A DNA stretch of 64,000 nt, from the NCBI GenBank assembly GCA_036557785.1, contig DATBGZ010000014.1, positions 85,912 through 149,911 of the forward strand, written 5' to 3'. The stretch's first letter is position 1. Every line of letters starts with the position of its first letter. Shown one piece after another: positions 25,633 through 34,919 of this stretch. A program made the position numbers and the translations under genes. The notes beneath the pieces were generated by a model. It was not told where the DNA came from. It ran no database searches and was given only the letters and a program-made list of their open reading frames with translations. Origin of the DNA: DATBGZ01 sp036557785 (GTDB taxonomy: Bacteria > Actinomycetota > Actinomycetes > Mycobacteriales > Micromonosporaceae).

Positions 25633-26573
25633 GAGCTCTCCGTGAGATGCCGTGCCGGCACGCCCAGCCAGAGCCTGAGCAGACCCGCGAGCACATCGCG
25701 TCGCCGGCTTCGTGGATGCGAGGGCAGCACCGACCACTCGGCGCGGCGCATCGCGGTCGCTGCCGCGAGTCCTCCCGCGACATAGCCCGCGACCGCGAGC
25801 CTGGCCCAGCCGCTGAGCTGGCCCACGAGGGCGCTGCCCCGCACGAGCATGGCCTGCGCTCGTTCGACCTCGAAGCGGACCAGCTCGCGTACGGCGGGGC
25901 ACGCGACGGCGGCGTCCAGATCCGCGCGGCGTACCCCGAACCGATCGAGGTCCGCCAGCGGCAGGTAGATCCGACCGGCCCGGTGGTCTTCGGCCACGTC
26001 CTGACAGTGTTCGATGATCTGCAACGCCGTACACACCTGGTCCGAGAGCGCGGCCCGCTCCGGGCTGCTCGACCCGAACACGGCGAGCACCAGCCGGCCG
26101 ACGGGGTTCGCCGACAGCTCGCAGTAGCCGAGCAGCTCGTCATACGTGGCATAGACAGATGTCGTCTGATCGCGCAGGTTCGCCTCGATGAGGTCGAGGA
26201 AGGGCTGCTCGGGCAGGGCGCAGGTCACCACCGAGTCGGCGAGCTCCCGAACCACACGCTCGTGACCGGCGAGTTCGGGCCCGGCGAGCTCGTGACGGAC
26301 CGGTGAACGTGCGGTGCCGCCATGCCAGATGCGGTCGAGCTCGGCGCGGAAGGCGAGCAACGCGGCGCTACGGTCGGTCTTCGCCTCGTCGCCGAGGTCG
26401 TCGATGACCCGGGCCACGTCGTAGAGGCGGCGCAGGTGCGTGCGGTACCGGGCAGGCAGCACCGCGAGCGCCACGGGAAAGTTCTCCGTATGGGCTCGTT
26501 GCCGCAGGTAAGCCTCATCGGTGCCCGACCCCGTCGTGGCATTGTCTGCCACAATTGGTCGGGAATTTCGCAT
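25629..26573 (-). CDS. hpnC: Hydroxysqualene synthase
   Basis: 314 residues from the ATG at 26571-26573, preceded by a weak AGGAC; a longer reading adds 17 residues of unlikely composition. The family motifs are RRLYDVARVIDDLGDEA and EHCQDVAEDHRAGRIYLP, where the second is the divergent form typical of HpnC. It converts presqualene diphosphate to hydroxysqualene. It is the first gene of the operon; the 167-base gap to the divergent PucR-type gene must hold the promoter, and TGATAA about 60 bases upstream is a candidate -10. Confidence 0.93.
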   Translation of the reverse strand: MRNSRPIVADNATTGSGTDEAYLRQRAHTENFPVALAVLPARYRTHLRRLYDVARVIDDLGDEAKTDRSAALLAFRAELDRIWHGGTARSPVRHELAGPELAGHERVVRELADSVVTCALPEQPFLDLIEANLRDQTTSVYATYDELLGYCELSANPVGRLVLAVFGSSSPERAALSDQVCTALQIIEHCQDVAEDHRAGRIYLPLADLDRFGVRRADLDAAVACPAVRELVRFEVERAQAMLVRGSALVGQLSGWARLAVAGYVAGGLAAATAMRRAEWSVLPSHPRSRRRDVLAGLLRLWLGVPARHLTESS

Positions 26574-26740
26574 GTCCTGATGGTGTGCCGGATCTGCCCG
26601 CGTAGTCTGCACCCTGGGGCGCAAAACAGGCGTCCGCGCTTATCACAACGGAACAAACGCCAGGTCAGATGGGCGGGCCGAAGGCGTGGGCGGGAGAGGC
26701 TTGATGGTGCACCGGTTCGTGATGGAGTAGACCAGTAACC

Positions 26741-28129
26741 GTGAGCGCGAGCAAACAGCGCCAGCGAGCCCCGCAACCCGCGAACGAAGGGGCTGGCGAC
26801 GGGGGAGCGCCGACAGATCTCAACCGAACGCCGCGCGGCGATCTCGCGCGGCTCATTCCCGTGCTGCACGACCAATTGCCGGCGATCCTCGCCGAGGTCC
26901 GCGACCAGTTCGAGGCCGACTGGCCGGAGTACGCCGAGTTCCTCGGCCAGGAGCAGGGCGAGGTCACGACCGCGGCGCGCGCGTTCCTGACCTGGCTCGT
27001 CGAACTCGCCGACCGCGCGGGCACTCCCGCCGACCCGGACGTCGCTCCGCACATCGCGTTGTTCGAGAGCATCGGCCGGCTGGAGAGCCTGCAAGGACGT
27101 GAACTCTCCTCGCTTCTTTCGGCGTATCAGGCCGGCGGACGCATCGCGTGGCGGCACGTCTCGCGCGCGGCGCTGGATCTCGACGTGCAGCCGGACTCGC
27201 TCGCCGCGCTGGCCGAGGCGGTCTTCGTCTTCATCGATCACCTCTCCTCCGCCTCGGCCCGTGGTTTCGTCTGGGAGCAGTCCGAGACGGTGGCCGAGCG
27301 CGAACGGCGCCGCGAGGACCTGGTCGACCTGCTGCTCTCCGGTCGCTCCGACGTGGCCGCGGTGCGTGGCGCCGCCGTGCGGGCCGGATGGGCGCTGCCG
27401 GCGGAGGTGGCCGTGGTGCTGACCGACCCGGACAACCCGATCGGCAACACGTTCCTGTCCAGATTGGACATTCGGAGCCTGCCGCTGCGGCGACCGGGGC
27501 TCGTCGGAGCGATCGTGCCCGACCCCAGCGGCCCCGGCCGGCGTACCCAGTTGGCAAACGTACTGCGGGGCGCCCGGGCGGTCGTCGGCCACGCGGTGCC
27601 GCTGGAGCAGTTGCCGGCCAGCATCCCGATCGCGCAGATCGCTGCCGATCTGCAACGCAAGGGCCTGCTCGTGGACGACCCGGTCTTCGTCGACCGGCAC
27701 CTCGACGCCATCCTGGTGCACCGCGACCCACGGCTGCTCGCCGCCCTGCAGCGCGCGGTGCTCGCCCCGCTCGACGGCCAGGCCCCGGCCACCCGCGAGC
27801 GTCTCGTCGAGACCCTGCGCTCGTGGTTGCGGCACTTCGGTGATCGCCGGGCCATCGCCAGCGAGCTGCACGTCCACCCCCAGACGGTCCGGTACCGGAT
27901 GGGACAGCTGCACACCCTGTTCGGGTCCACATTGGACTCACCCGACTTCCGGGCACGGCTGATGCTCGCCCTGGCGTGGAGCGGCATACCGATCGCCAGC
28001 GCCGACCCGCCTACCCCGAGCCCGGCCGAGCAGCGGCAGCCGGACCGGGTGCGCGATCGCCCGGGACGCGCAGCCGCGAACACCGACCGTCGTCAACTGC
28101 CGCCGAAGCGGCCGGCGAGCCGTCGGTAG
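26741..28129 (+). CDS. PucR-type helix-turn-helix regulator
   Basis: 462 residues. The C-terminal PucR-type HTH is clear: TLRSWLRHFGDRRAIASELH, VHPQTVRYRMGQL, then LDSPDFRARLMLAL. The N-terminal ~190 residues are helical and resemble the RsbRD-type N-terminal domain often joined to this HTH. The C-terminal 40 residues are basic and disordered. It is divergent from hpnC across 167 bases, so it may regulate the hopanoid operon (inference from position). The GTG start follows TAGACC by seven bases, possibly leaderless. Its 3' end overlaps the convergent SDR gene by 37 bases. Confidence 0.85.
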   Translation: MSASKQRQRAPQPANEGAGDGGAPTDLNRTPRGDLARLIPVLHDQLPAILAEVRDQFEADWPEYAEFLGQEQGEVTTAARAFLTWLVELADRAGTPADPDVAPHIALFESIGRLESLQGRELSSLLSAYQAGGRIAWRHVSRAALDLDVQPDSLAALAEAVFVFIDHLSSASARGFVWEQSETVAERERRREDLVDLLLSGRSDVAAVRGAAVRAGWALPAEVAVVLTDPDNPIGNTFLSRLDIRSLPLRRPGLVGAIVPDPSGPGRRTQLANVLRGARAVVGHAVPLEQLPASIPIAQIAADLQRKGLLVDDPVFVDRHLDAILVHRDPRLLAALQRAVLAPLDGQAPATRERLVETLRSWLRHFGDRRAIASELHVHPQTVRYRMGQLHTLFGSTLDSPDFRARLMLALAWSGIPIASADPPTPSPAEQRQPDRVRDRPGRAAANTDRRQLPPKRPASRR

Positions 28130-28854
28130 AGTCCGGGCGCGATCGAGCGGACGGCGACGGGCAGCCGGAGCCAACCGGGCAGGTAGGTCTCGGCGCGCCC
28201 GGTCTCGATGATCCGCACCAGCGCCGCCGCGGCAGCCTCGGCCGGCAGTGGTCGCGGCTTTGCCCGGCCGTATGGACGGCCACGCCGGTCGAAGAACCGG
28301 GTCGCCACGACACCCGGCACGAGCACGCCCACGTCGACGCCGGTGCCGCGCAACTCCAGCCGCAGGCTCTCCGCGAAGATGTCCAGCCCCGCCTTGGTGG
28401 CGGCATAGACGGCCTCACCCGCCACACCGGCACGCCCGGCGATCGACGTGACGAAGACGATGCTGCCCCGGCCACGCTCGAGCATGCCGGGCAGCACCAG
28501 CCGGGTCAGCTCGACCGGCGCCGTCAGGTTCGCCGCGATCATCCGCTCCGGTGCATCTTCGTCCATTGTGGAGAATTCCCCGGCGAAACCCGCGCCCGCG
28601 TTGGCGACCAGGATGTCCACGACGCCTGTGCCGGCGGCGCTGACCTGGTCGGCCAGGCGCCGCGCCGCGCCGGGTTCTGCGAGCTCCTGGATCAGGACGG
28701 ACCCGCCCGTACGGTCCGCGACCTCGCTCAGTGCGGTGCGGTCACGTCCGTGCAGCAGGAGCGTGGCCCCCCGCCCCGCCAGGGCACACGCGGTTGCCCG
28801 GCCCACCCCTGACGACGCACCGGTCACCAGCGCGACCGCACCCGCTATCCGCAC
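28093..28854 (-). CDS. Short-chain dehydrogenase/reductase
   Basis: 253 residues, a classical SDR. The cofactor motif is VTGASSGVGRATACALAGRG, the structural motif is LVANAGAGFAG, and the catalytic Ser/Tyr/Lys lie in VFVTSIAGRAG and AVYAATKAG. The residue pattern after the second beta strand (HGRDRTAL) suggests NADP(H) use. The substrate is unknown. It starts 20 bases after dnaE2, so it is probably co-transcribed with the mutasome genes, though a functional link is not obvious. Confidence 0.9.
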   Translation of the reverse strand: MRIAGAVALVTGASSGVGRATACALAGRGATLLLHGRDRTALSEVADRTGGSVLIQELAEPGAARRLADQVSAAGTGVVDILVANAGAGFAGEFSTMDEDAPERMIAANLTAPVELTRLVLPGMLERGRGSIVFVTSIAGRAGVAGEAVYAATKAGLDIFAESLRLELRGTGVDVGVLVPGVVATRFFDRRGRPYGRAKPRPLPAEAAAAALVRIIETGRAETYLPGWLRLPVAVRSIAPGLYRRLAGRFGGS

Positions 28855-28874
28855 CGCGCCATTATCCCGGGTGC

Positions 28875-31800
28875 TCAGCGGAAGTCGCGGGAGGCGGTGG
28901 TGACCGGCATGCGCAGCGCGGCGAGGTTCTCCGCAACGAGATTCGTTACCCCCTCCGCCACCTCAAGCTTGCCCCGGATCACCATCGCGCTCGCCGTGCG
29001 GGCCACCCGCCGGAACCGTAACCACAGGCCGGGCGAGCAGACCACGTTGAGCATCCCGGTCTCGTCCTCCAGGTTGAGGAACGTGATGCCGCTCGCGGTC
29101 GCGGGGCGCTGCCGATGGGTCACGATCCCCCCGACGAGAACCTTCGTCCCATCGTCCAATGTGGGCAGATCCGCGATGGGGCGAGCGCCGATGCTCGCCA
29201 GGTACTCCCGCACGAACTGCACGGGGTGACAGTCCGGGGCGAGCCGGGTCGCCCAGACGTCGGCCACCATCTCCTCGACCACGTCCATGCCCGGCAGTGC
29301 CGGAGCCCGGACCCCGAGCGTCGTCCCGGGCAACCGGTCCGGTCGCTCCTGGGCCGCGGCACCGGCCGCCCACAGCGCCTCCCGGCGGGTCAACCGTCCA
29401 CTGTGCTCCGACGGCAGGCGGGCGAACGCGTCCGCGGTGGCGAGCGCCTCCAGGTTCGCCGCGGTCAGCGGCTTGTCATCCGCGCGTGAGCGCTCCCCCT
29501 TCGAGCGAGCATCGCGGCGAGGAACGAGCGAGGAGCGCAGCGAGGGCGGAAGGGAGTCCGCGGCCAGGCGGCGGGCGAGGTCGCGCAGGTCCCGGAACGG
29601 GCCGCCGGCGTCCCGCTCGAGCACGATCCGTTCGGCGAGCTCGGTGGAGATCGTCCGTACCTGGGACAGGCCCAGCCGTACGACCGGACCACCCTGGCCC
29701 CAGAGCTCCGGTGGCGTGCCGGCGCTGTTGCGGGGACCGCCCGGCTGGCTGGGCGGCTCGAGCGTGCAGGCCGCGCCACTGGCGTTGATGTCCGGGCGGC
29801 GCACCGTGACCCCGTGCCGCCGGGCGTCGTCCACAAGGGACTGTACGGGGTAGAAGCCCATGGGCTGGGCGTTGATGAGCGCGGCACAGAACGCCGCCGG
29901 ATGGTAGCGCTTGAACCAGGCACTGGCGAAGACCAGGTAGGCGAAGCTCATCGCGTGGCTCTCCGGGAACCCGTAGTTGGCGAACGCGGCGAGCTTCACG
30001 TAGAGGTCCTCGGCGAGCTCCCCCGTGATGCCCCGCTCCGCCATCCCGTCGAAGAGCCGTTGCTTGAGCCGGTCCATCCGCTCCGCCGAGCGCTTGGATC
30101 CCATTGCCCGGCGCAGCTCGTCGGCGCCTGCCGCGTCGAACCCGGCCACGTCGATCGCCATCTGCATGAGCTGCTCCTGGAACAGCGGCACGCCCAGGGT
30201 GCGCTTGAGCGCGTTCTCCAGCAACGGGTGCGGCGGGGTCGGCTTCTCCTTCCGCTGAGCCCGGCGGATGTACGGGTGCACCGAGCCGCCCTGGATCGGC
30301 CCGGGGCGGATGAGCGCCACCTCCACCACGAGGTCGTAGAACTCGCGCGGCCTGAGCCGGGGCAGGGTCGCCATCTGGGCCCGGCTCTCCACCTGGAACA
30401 CCCCCACCGCATCGGCGCGGCACAGCATGTCGTAGACCTCGGAGTCGGCGAGGTCGAGCGTGCCGAGGTCCATCCCCGGAGCCACGAACTGCACCGCGTA
30501 CCGCAGCGCGGAGAGCATGCCGAGCCCGAGCAGGTCGAACTTCACCAGCCCGGTGCTGGCACAGTCATCCTTGTCCCACTGCAGCACGCTGCGGTTGGGC
30601 ATCCGGGCCCACTCCACCGGACAGACCTCGATGACCGGGCGATCGCAGATCACCATCCCACCGGAGTGGATGCCCAGGTGCCGCGGGAAGGTGAGCAGCT
30701 CGTTGGCGTAGTACACGACCTCGGCCGGGACATCGTCCACATCGGAGGATGACACTGAGCCCCAGCGGTCGATCTGCTTGCTCCACGCGTCCTGCTGCCC
30801 GGGCGAGTAGCCGAACGCCTTGGCCATATCGCGGATCGCCGACTTGGGCCGGTAGGAGATGACGTTGGCGACCTGCGCGGTGTGATGCCGACCGTACTTG
30901 TCGTAGACGTACTGGATCACCTCTTCCCGACGGTCGGACTCGATGTCCACGTCGATGTCGGGTGGCCCGTCCCGTTCGGGCGAGAGGAACCGCTCGAAGA
31001 GCATCCCCCAGCGCACGGCGTCCACATTGGTGATCCACAGCGCGTAGCAGACGGCCGAGTTCGCCGCCGACCCGCGCCCCTGGCAGAAGATCTTCTTCTC
31101 CCGGCAGAACCGCACGATGTCATAGACCACGAGGAAGTACCCGGGGAAGCCGAGCCGCTCGATGATGTCCAGCTCCCGGTCGACGACCTCGTACGCCGTG
31201 GGGTTCTCCGCTCGCGTGCCGTACCGTTCCCGGGCACCGTCCTCGGTGAGCTTGCGCAGCCATGACATCTCGGTGTGCCCCGGCTCGGGGATCGGGTAGT
31301 CCGGCAGCTTCGGCGCGACCAGTCGCAGGTCGAAGGCGAGTTCGGCGGCGATGGCGGCCGCGTTGGCCACGGCGCCCGGGTACTGCCTGAAGCGCCGTGC
31401 CATCTCCTCCCCGCTGCGCAGGTGGGCGGTCCCGGCCGCGGGCAGCCATCCGTCGATCTCGTCGAGGCTGCGCCTGGCCCGTACCGCCGCCAGCGCGGTG
31501 GCCAGGCGCCGGCGGTCAGGCGTGGCGTAGTGCACGTTGTTCGTCGCCACGATCCGCAGCCCTGCTCCCGCGGCCAGTTCGGCGAGGGCATCGTTGCGGT
31601 CGCCATCGGTCGGGTCGGCGTGGTCGGTCAGCTCCACCACCACGTGCTCGCGGCCGAAGAGCGCGACCGTGCGCTCCAGTTCCCGTGCGGCCTGGCGCTC
31701 GCCACCGGACAGGAGCGCCCGGGGCACCGGACCCTTGCGGCAGCCCGTGAGTACCAGCACGTGGTCCCGCAACTCGCCCGCGACCTGCGCCAGGTCATAG

Positions 31801-32321
31801 ACCGGCCGCCCCTTCTCCTTGCCCGCGAGGTGCGCCTCGGCCAGGACCCGGCTCAGCCGGGCGTACCCCTCCGGGCCCCGGGCGAGCACGAGCAGATGGG
31901 CGCCGACGGGGTCGGGCTGTCCGTTCTGGGGGGCGGGCAGGTCGAGGGAGAGCTCCGCGCCGAAGACGGCGGGCAGACGGTGCTCGACCGCCGCCTCGGA
32001 GAACCGGACCACCCCATAGAACCCGTCGTGGTCGGTGAGCGCCACCGCGGTCAGGCCGAGCCGCGCCGCCTCTTCGACCAGCTCCTCGGGGTGGCTCGCC
32101 CCGTCCAGGAAGCTGAAGTTGGAGTGGCAGTGCAGCTCGGCGTACTCCACTGTGGAGGTCTGCCGGACCAGGGTCGGTGCCTCGTAGGGTGCCCGCTTGC
32201 GCGTCCATGCCGGGGTGTCGCCGCCGTCGCCGTGATCGATCGTCACCGGGTCCCGGATGATGCCGCCGGAGAGCTGTCGCTCCAATGTGGACCACTTCAC
32301 CGGCGGGTTGTTGAATCCCAT
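28875..32321 (-). CDS. dnaE2: Error-prone DNA polymerase III alpha subunit
   Basis: 1148 residues, ATG at 32319-32321 after GGGGGA, 11 bases behind imuB. A C-family polymerase with an N-terminal PHP domain (AELHCHSNFSFLDGASHPEE and LTDHDGFYGVVRF) and the catalytic aspartates in PPDIDVDIESDRRE. Further conserved blocks are VGVFQVESRAQMATLPRL and GFPESHAMSFAYLVFASAW; a helix-hairpin-helix and an OB-fold region (VGGIVTHRQRPATASGIT) close the protein. DnaE2 extends past lesions with ImuA' and ImuB in damage-induced mutagenesis. A basic insertion near residues 922-945 is encoded by a repeat-like sequence. Confidence 0.97.
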   Translation of the reverse strand: MGFNNPPVKWSTLERQLSGGIIRDPVTIDHGDGGDTPAWTRKRAPYEAPTLVRQTSTVEYAELHCHSNFSFLDGASHPEELVEEAARLGLTAVALTDHDGFYGVVRFSEAAVEHRLPAVFGAELSLDLPAPQNGQPDPVGAHLLVLARGPEGYARLSRVLAEAHLAGKEKGRPVYDLAQVAGELRDHVLVLTGCRKGPVPRALLSGGERQAARELERTVALFGREHVVVELTDHADPTDGDRNDALAELAAGAGLRIVATNNVHYATPDRRRLATALAAVRARRSLDEIDGWLPAAGTAHLRSGEEMARRFRQYPGAVANAAAIAAELAFDLRLVAPKLPDYPIPEPGHTEMSWLRKLTEDGARERYGTRAENPTAYEVVDRELDIIERLGFPGYFLVVYDIVRFCREKKIFCQGRGSAANSAVCYALWITNVDAVRWGMLFERFLSPERDGPPDIDVDIESDRREEVIQYVYDKYGRHHTAQVANVISYRPKSAIRDMAKAFGYSPGQQDAWSKQIDRWGSVSSSDVDDVPAEVVYYANELLTFPRHLGIHSGGMVICDRPVIEVCPVEWARMPNRSVLQWDKDDCASTGLVKFDLLGLGMLSALRYAVQFVAPGMDLGTLDLADSEVYDMLCRADAVGVFQVESRAQMATLPRLRPREFYDLVVEVALIRPGPIQGGSVHPYIRRAQRKEKPTPPHPLLENALKRTLGVPLFQEQLMQMAIDVAGFDAAGADELRRAMGSKRSAERMDRLKQRLFDGMAERGITGELAEDLYVKLAAFANYGFPESHAMSFAYLVFASAWFKRYHPAAFCAALINAQPMGFYPVQSLVDDARRHGVTVRRPDINASGAACTLEPPSQPGGPRNSAGTPPELWGQGGPVVRLGLSQVRTISTELAERIVLERDAGGPFRDLRDLARRLAADSLPPSLRSSLVPRRDARSKGERSRADDKPLTAANLEALATADAFARLPSEHSGRLTRREALWAAGAAAQERPDRLPGTTLGVRAPALPGMDVVEEMVADVWATRLAPDCHPVQFVREYLASIGARPIADLPTLDDGTKVLVGGIVTHRQRPATASGITFLNLEDETGMLNVVCSPGLWLRFRRVARTASAMVIRGKLEVAEGVTNLVAENLAALRMPVTTASRDFR
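29487..29556 (-). repeat. Palindromic repeat-like insertion inside dnaE2
   Basis: Within dnaE2, about 70 bases have low complexity and an inverted repeat (GCGCTCC at 29490-29496, GGAGCGC at 29532-29538), with the phrase GAACGAGCGAGGAGCGCAG (29522-29540) that looks like a dispersed actinomycete intergenic repeat. It adds about 23 basic, Arg/Ser-rich residues between conserved polymerase blocks while keeping the frame. I infer a repeat that inserted into the gene. Confidence 0.55.
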
Positions 32322-32332
32322 CGCGTCCCCCG

Positions 32333-33916
32333 TCAGTCGTAGACAGCCTCGAGCCACCAGGCGCCGCCGCCCCGGGGATCCTCCCGGCGGGCGACGAGCA
32401 GCGCGCGGCCGTCGATGAGTCCGAGTTGCAGCCGTACCACCGTGTTCGCCTCCTCCGGCGCCCACCACCGCTCCTGGACCGGCCATGGCCCGGCCCATCC
32501 GGTCACGGTGATCGCGGCCTGGCGAGGGCCCTCCCGTACGGTCGCGGGCGGTCCGGTCAGCTCCAGGCGCTCATCGATGTCGAGCGGCGATCCGTCGCCC
32601 GTGCAGACGGCGATCGCAGCGGGTTCGTCCAGGACGGTCGCGGGCGCCGGTGAGGGCAACCGCCCCGGCCAGGGCTGGGCCTGGCCCCGCGGCTCGCGTT
32701 CGTCGCCCCAGGGGATGAGGCGGGCACGCTCGGCGTAGCCGCGAGCGCCCTCGAGCACGGCGGTGTAGACCGACTCCGGCCCGAGCAGGCCCTGGACCCG
32801 GACCAGTGCCCGGTGCGCCCGCACATCCGCTTCCCCCAGCTCGCCCCACAGCCCGGGTTGCATGCCGGCGTGGCGGACCAGTCCGTCGGGGACCAGCCGT
32901 AGCCGTTCGATGCCGGCCGTCGGTCTGGGCGGCAACCGTCCACTGAAGACACCGGCGCTTGCCCGTGCCGTTCCCCCGCCGGCGAGCCAGCCGTCGAGCT
33001 GCCAGCGGACCCGGTCGGCCAGCGCGGCGGCGTCGAGCAGACCGTCGTGGCGCCACACCCGGTGCAGCTCCTCGCCGGCCGCGGTGGAGGCCTCGATGCC
33101 GAGCCGGGTCGCGGCGAGCCCGTGCACCGCGAGCCGCTCGTGCAGCCGCTCCGCCAGCGCCCGGGCGGCGAACGCGGCCATGTCCACCCGCTCCAGCGGC
33201 GGGTCGTACTCGCCCGTGACCGCCAGGTCCGGTGGCGGCGTACGTACCGCCAACGGACGATCGTCCCTGCCCGCCGCCAACTGGTGGGCGTAGGCCGCGT
33301 CGAAGCCGAACCTGGCCAGCACGTCGCTGGCGGGCAGGGCAGCGAAGTCGGCCAGGGTACGGATGCCCAACCGGCGCAGCAGGTCGACCAGCTCCGGTCG
33401 CTCCAGAGTGGACACATCCATCCCGCCCAGGAAGGCGGCCGTGGCACCGGCCGGGACGAGCTGCCCGGCCCTGGCCGCGAGCAGGGCAGCGAAGGTGCCG
33501 TCGGCGACGCCCGCCTGAGCCTCCACCGCGCAGTGCAACGCGATGTGCTCGACCAACCGCTCCGCCGCCTGCTCCTCGCCGCCGTAGTACCCGGCCGGCC
33601 CTTTCGCCGCGACCGCGCAGACGCCGGGACGGATCACCTCCGCGCCGGGAGCGAGTTCCTCGACAGCCGCGACCACCGGTTCGTACGCCCGGGCATCACG
33701 CCCGGGGTCGTGCTCAACCACGGTCAGGTAGGGACAACGGCCCTGGGCCTCCCGCTTGCGCAGCCCCCGGCGGACCCCCTCGGCCCGGGCCGCCGGCGAG
33801 CAGGCGAGCACCCGGTTCGCGTGCAGTACCGCCACCGGCATGTGCGTGTCCACGCCGTCGGCCAGCCCGGCCGCCGTTACCGGCCAGTCCGGGCACCACA
33901 GCATCAGCGTCCGCAC
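32333..33916 (-). CDS. imuB: ImuB, catalytically dead Y-family polymerase
   Basis: 527 residues, GTG after GGAGGTGA. It follows the Y-family plan (palm, helix-hairpin-helix near LRRLGIRTLADFAALPA, little-finger region) but lacks the metal-binding acids: the first motif reads LMLWCPDWPVTAAGL and there is no SxDE motif. This is the hallmark of ImuB, which acts as a hub linking DnaE2 and ImuA' to the beta clamp. No clear clamp-binding pentapeptide was identified. It is directly followed by dnaE2. Confidence 0.92.
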   Translation of the reverse strand: MRTLMLWCPDWPVTAAGLADGVDTHMPVAVLHANRVLACSPAARAEGVRRGLRKREAQGRCPYLTVVEHDPGRDARAYEPVVAAVEELAPGAEVIRPGVCAVAAKGPAGYYGGEEQAAERLVEHIALHCAVEAQAGVADGTFAALLAARAGQLVPAGATAAFLGGMDVSTLERPELVDLLRRLGIRTLADFAALPASDVLARFGFDAAYAHQLAAGRDDRPLAVRTPPPDLAVTGEYDPPLERVDMAAFAARALAERLHERLAVHGLAATRLGIEASTAAGEELHRVWRHDGLLDAAALADRVRWQLDGWLAGGGTARASAGVFSGRLPPRPTAGIERLRLVPDGLVRHAGMQPGLWGELGEADVRAHRALVRVQGLLGPESVYTAVLEGARGYAERARLIPWGDEREPRGQAQPWPGRLPSPAPATVLDEPAAIAVCTGDGSPLDIDERLELTGPPATVREGPRQAAITVTGWAGPWPVQERWWAPEEANTVVRLQLGLIDGRALLVARREDPRGGGAWWLEAVYD

Positions 33917-33941
33917 GTCTCACCTCCCCGCTCCGAATGCC

Positions 33942-34027
33942 AGAAAGTCACTTTCGGGGCCCAGGAACCCCCGCGTCCTGCCCCAGAAGTCACTTCCAGG
34001 GCTCGCGAACCCCCGCCCGGCCCTCAG
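33942..34027 (-). repeat. Two ~43-bp imperfect tandem units between imuA' and imuB
   Basis: Units at 33942-33984 and 33985-34027 share the layout AGAA(A)GTCACTT(T)C, then GGG, then GAACCCCCGC. Each begins with a palindrome (GAAAGTCACTTTC-like, GAAGTCACTTC) able to form a small hairpin in the imuA'-imuB transcript. They fill most of the 115-base gap. They could be a terminator-like, processing or protein-binding element; the sequence does not decide. Confidence 0.65.
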
Positions 34028-34031
34028 GGGA

Positions 34032-34886
34032 TCAACTCGCCCACCGCTGCTCCTCGACGCGATAGTCATCGACAGATACCGATGTGAGTGCCGGTGCCGC
34101 CGGGGCCGCAGCCCCCGACGATCCGGGCAGCCACAGGCGGGCCCGCCGGGGCCGGACCGCGGCGCCCCGGCCGGACGCCACGACCTCGACCTCCCGGCGG
34201 CGCAGCCGGCCCACGCCCTGGCCCAGGCCGTGCCAGCGGGCACGGACGACATCAAGGGTGGTATCGACGCCAGGCCATGCGCCCACGGCGACGAGAACCG
34301 CGCCCCGCTGCCGGGCCCGGGCGACGATCCGGGCAGCGAGCTGGGGCGCCACGCCGCCCGGGGTAGCCAGTGCGACGATGTCGACCCCGTCGAGGAGAGC
34401 ACCCACCGTGTCGACCCAGTCCGGGCCGGGATGGGGCACCAGGGCGAGCCGGTCCACCGCCACCCCCGCCTCGGCGGCGGCGACCAGGCCGAGCCGGGGC
34501 ATCCCCACCGCGGCGCACCACGACCCGGCCGTCGATGCCTGCGCCAGCAACGCGAACAGCAGTGACGTCGCCCCACTGCCCGTAACGCCCGCGGAGCCGT
34601 CCCCCGGGCCGGTCGATGTGGCGGCGCGGATGGCGACGGTGCCACCGCGGCGCAGGCATCCACCGGGCAGCAGCGCACGCAGGGCCGCCGTCACCGGCAG
34701 GGACCGCTCGACTCCCTCGTCGACGCGGTCGCTGGCCCGACGGACCAGCCCGGCCGCACGCAGCGAGTCCAGCCGGGTGGTTCCGCCAGCACCGCGGCCA
34801 CCCGCGATGTCACGGAGGTGGCCACCACCGCCGACCTCCGGCGGCCCTACCCGCGGCCATGGGCGTGAAGCAAGTGATGTGCTCAT
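34032..34886 (-). CDS. imuA': ImuA'-like mutasome protein
   Basis: 284 residues, ATG at 34884-34886. Located between the SAV_6107 gene and imuB, the position of imuA' in actinobacteria. The sequence fits a shortened RecA-fold: GCLRRGGTVAIRA, then VTGSGATSLLFALLAQAS in place of a Walker A loop, VDRLALVPHPGPDWVDTVGAL, DIVALATPG (Walker B-like) and a C-terminal Arg-rich RRREVEVV segment. No intact ATP-binding motif is visible, so a structural role is likely. The protein bridges ImuB and DnaE2 function in the mycobacterial mutasome (established for that system). The assignment depends on context as well as sequence. Confidence 0.75.
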   Translation of the reverse strand: MSTSLASRPWPRVGPPEVGGGGHLRDIAGGRGAGGTTRLDSLRAAGLVRRASDRVDEGVERSLPVTAALRALLPGGCLRRGGTVAIRAATSTGPGDGSAGVTGSGATSLLFALLAQASTAGSWCAAVGMPRLGLVAAAEAGVAVDRLALVPHPGPDWVDTVGALLDGVDIVALATPGGVAPQLAARIVARARQRGAVLVAVGAWPGVDTTLDVVRARWHGLGQGVGRLRRREVEVVASGRGAAVRPRRARLWLPGSSGAAAPAAPALTSVSVDDYRVEEQRWAS

Positions 34887-34919
34887 ATGTGCTGCTCGGT
34901 TCTGTACGCACGGTCTTGC

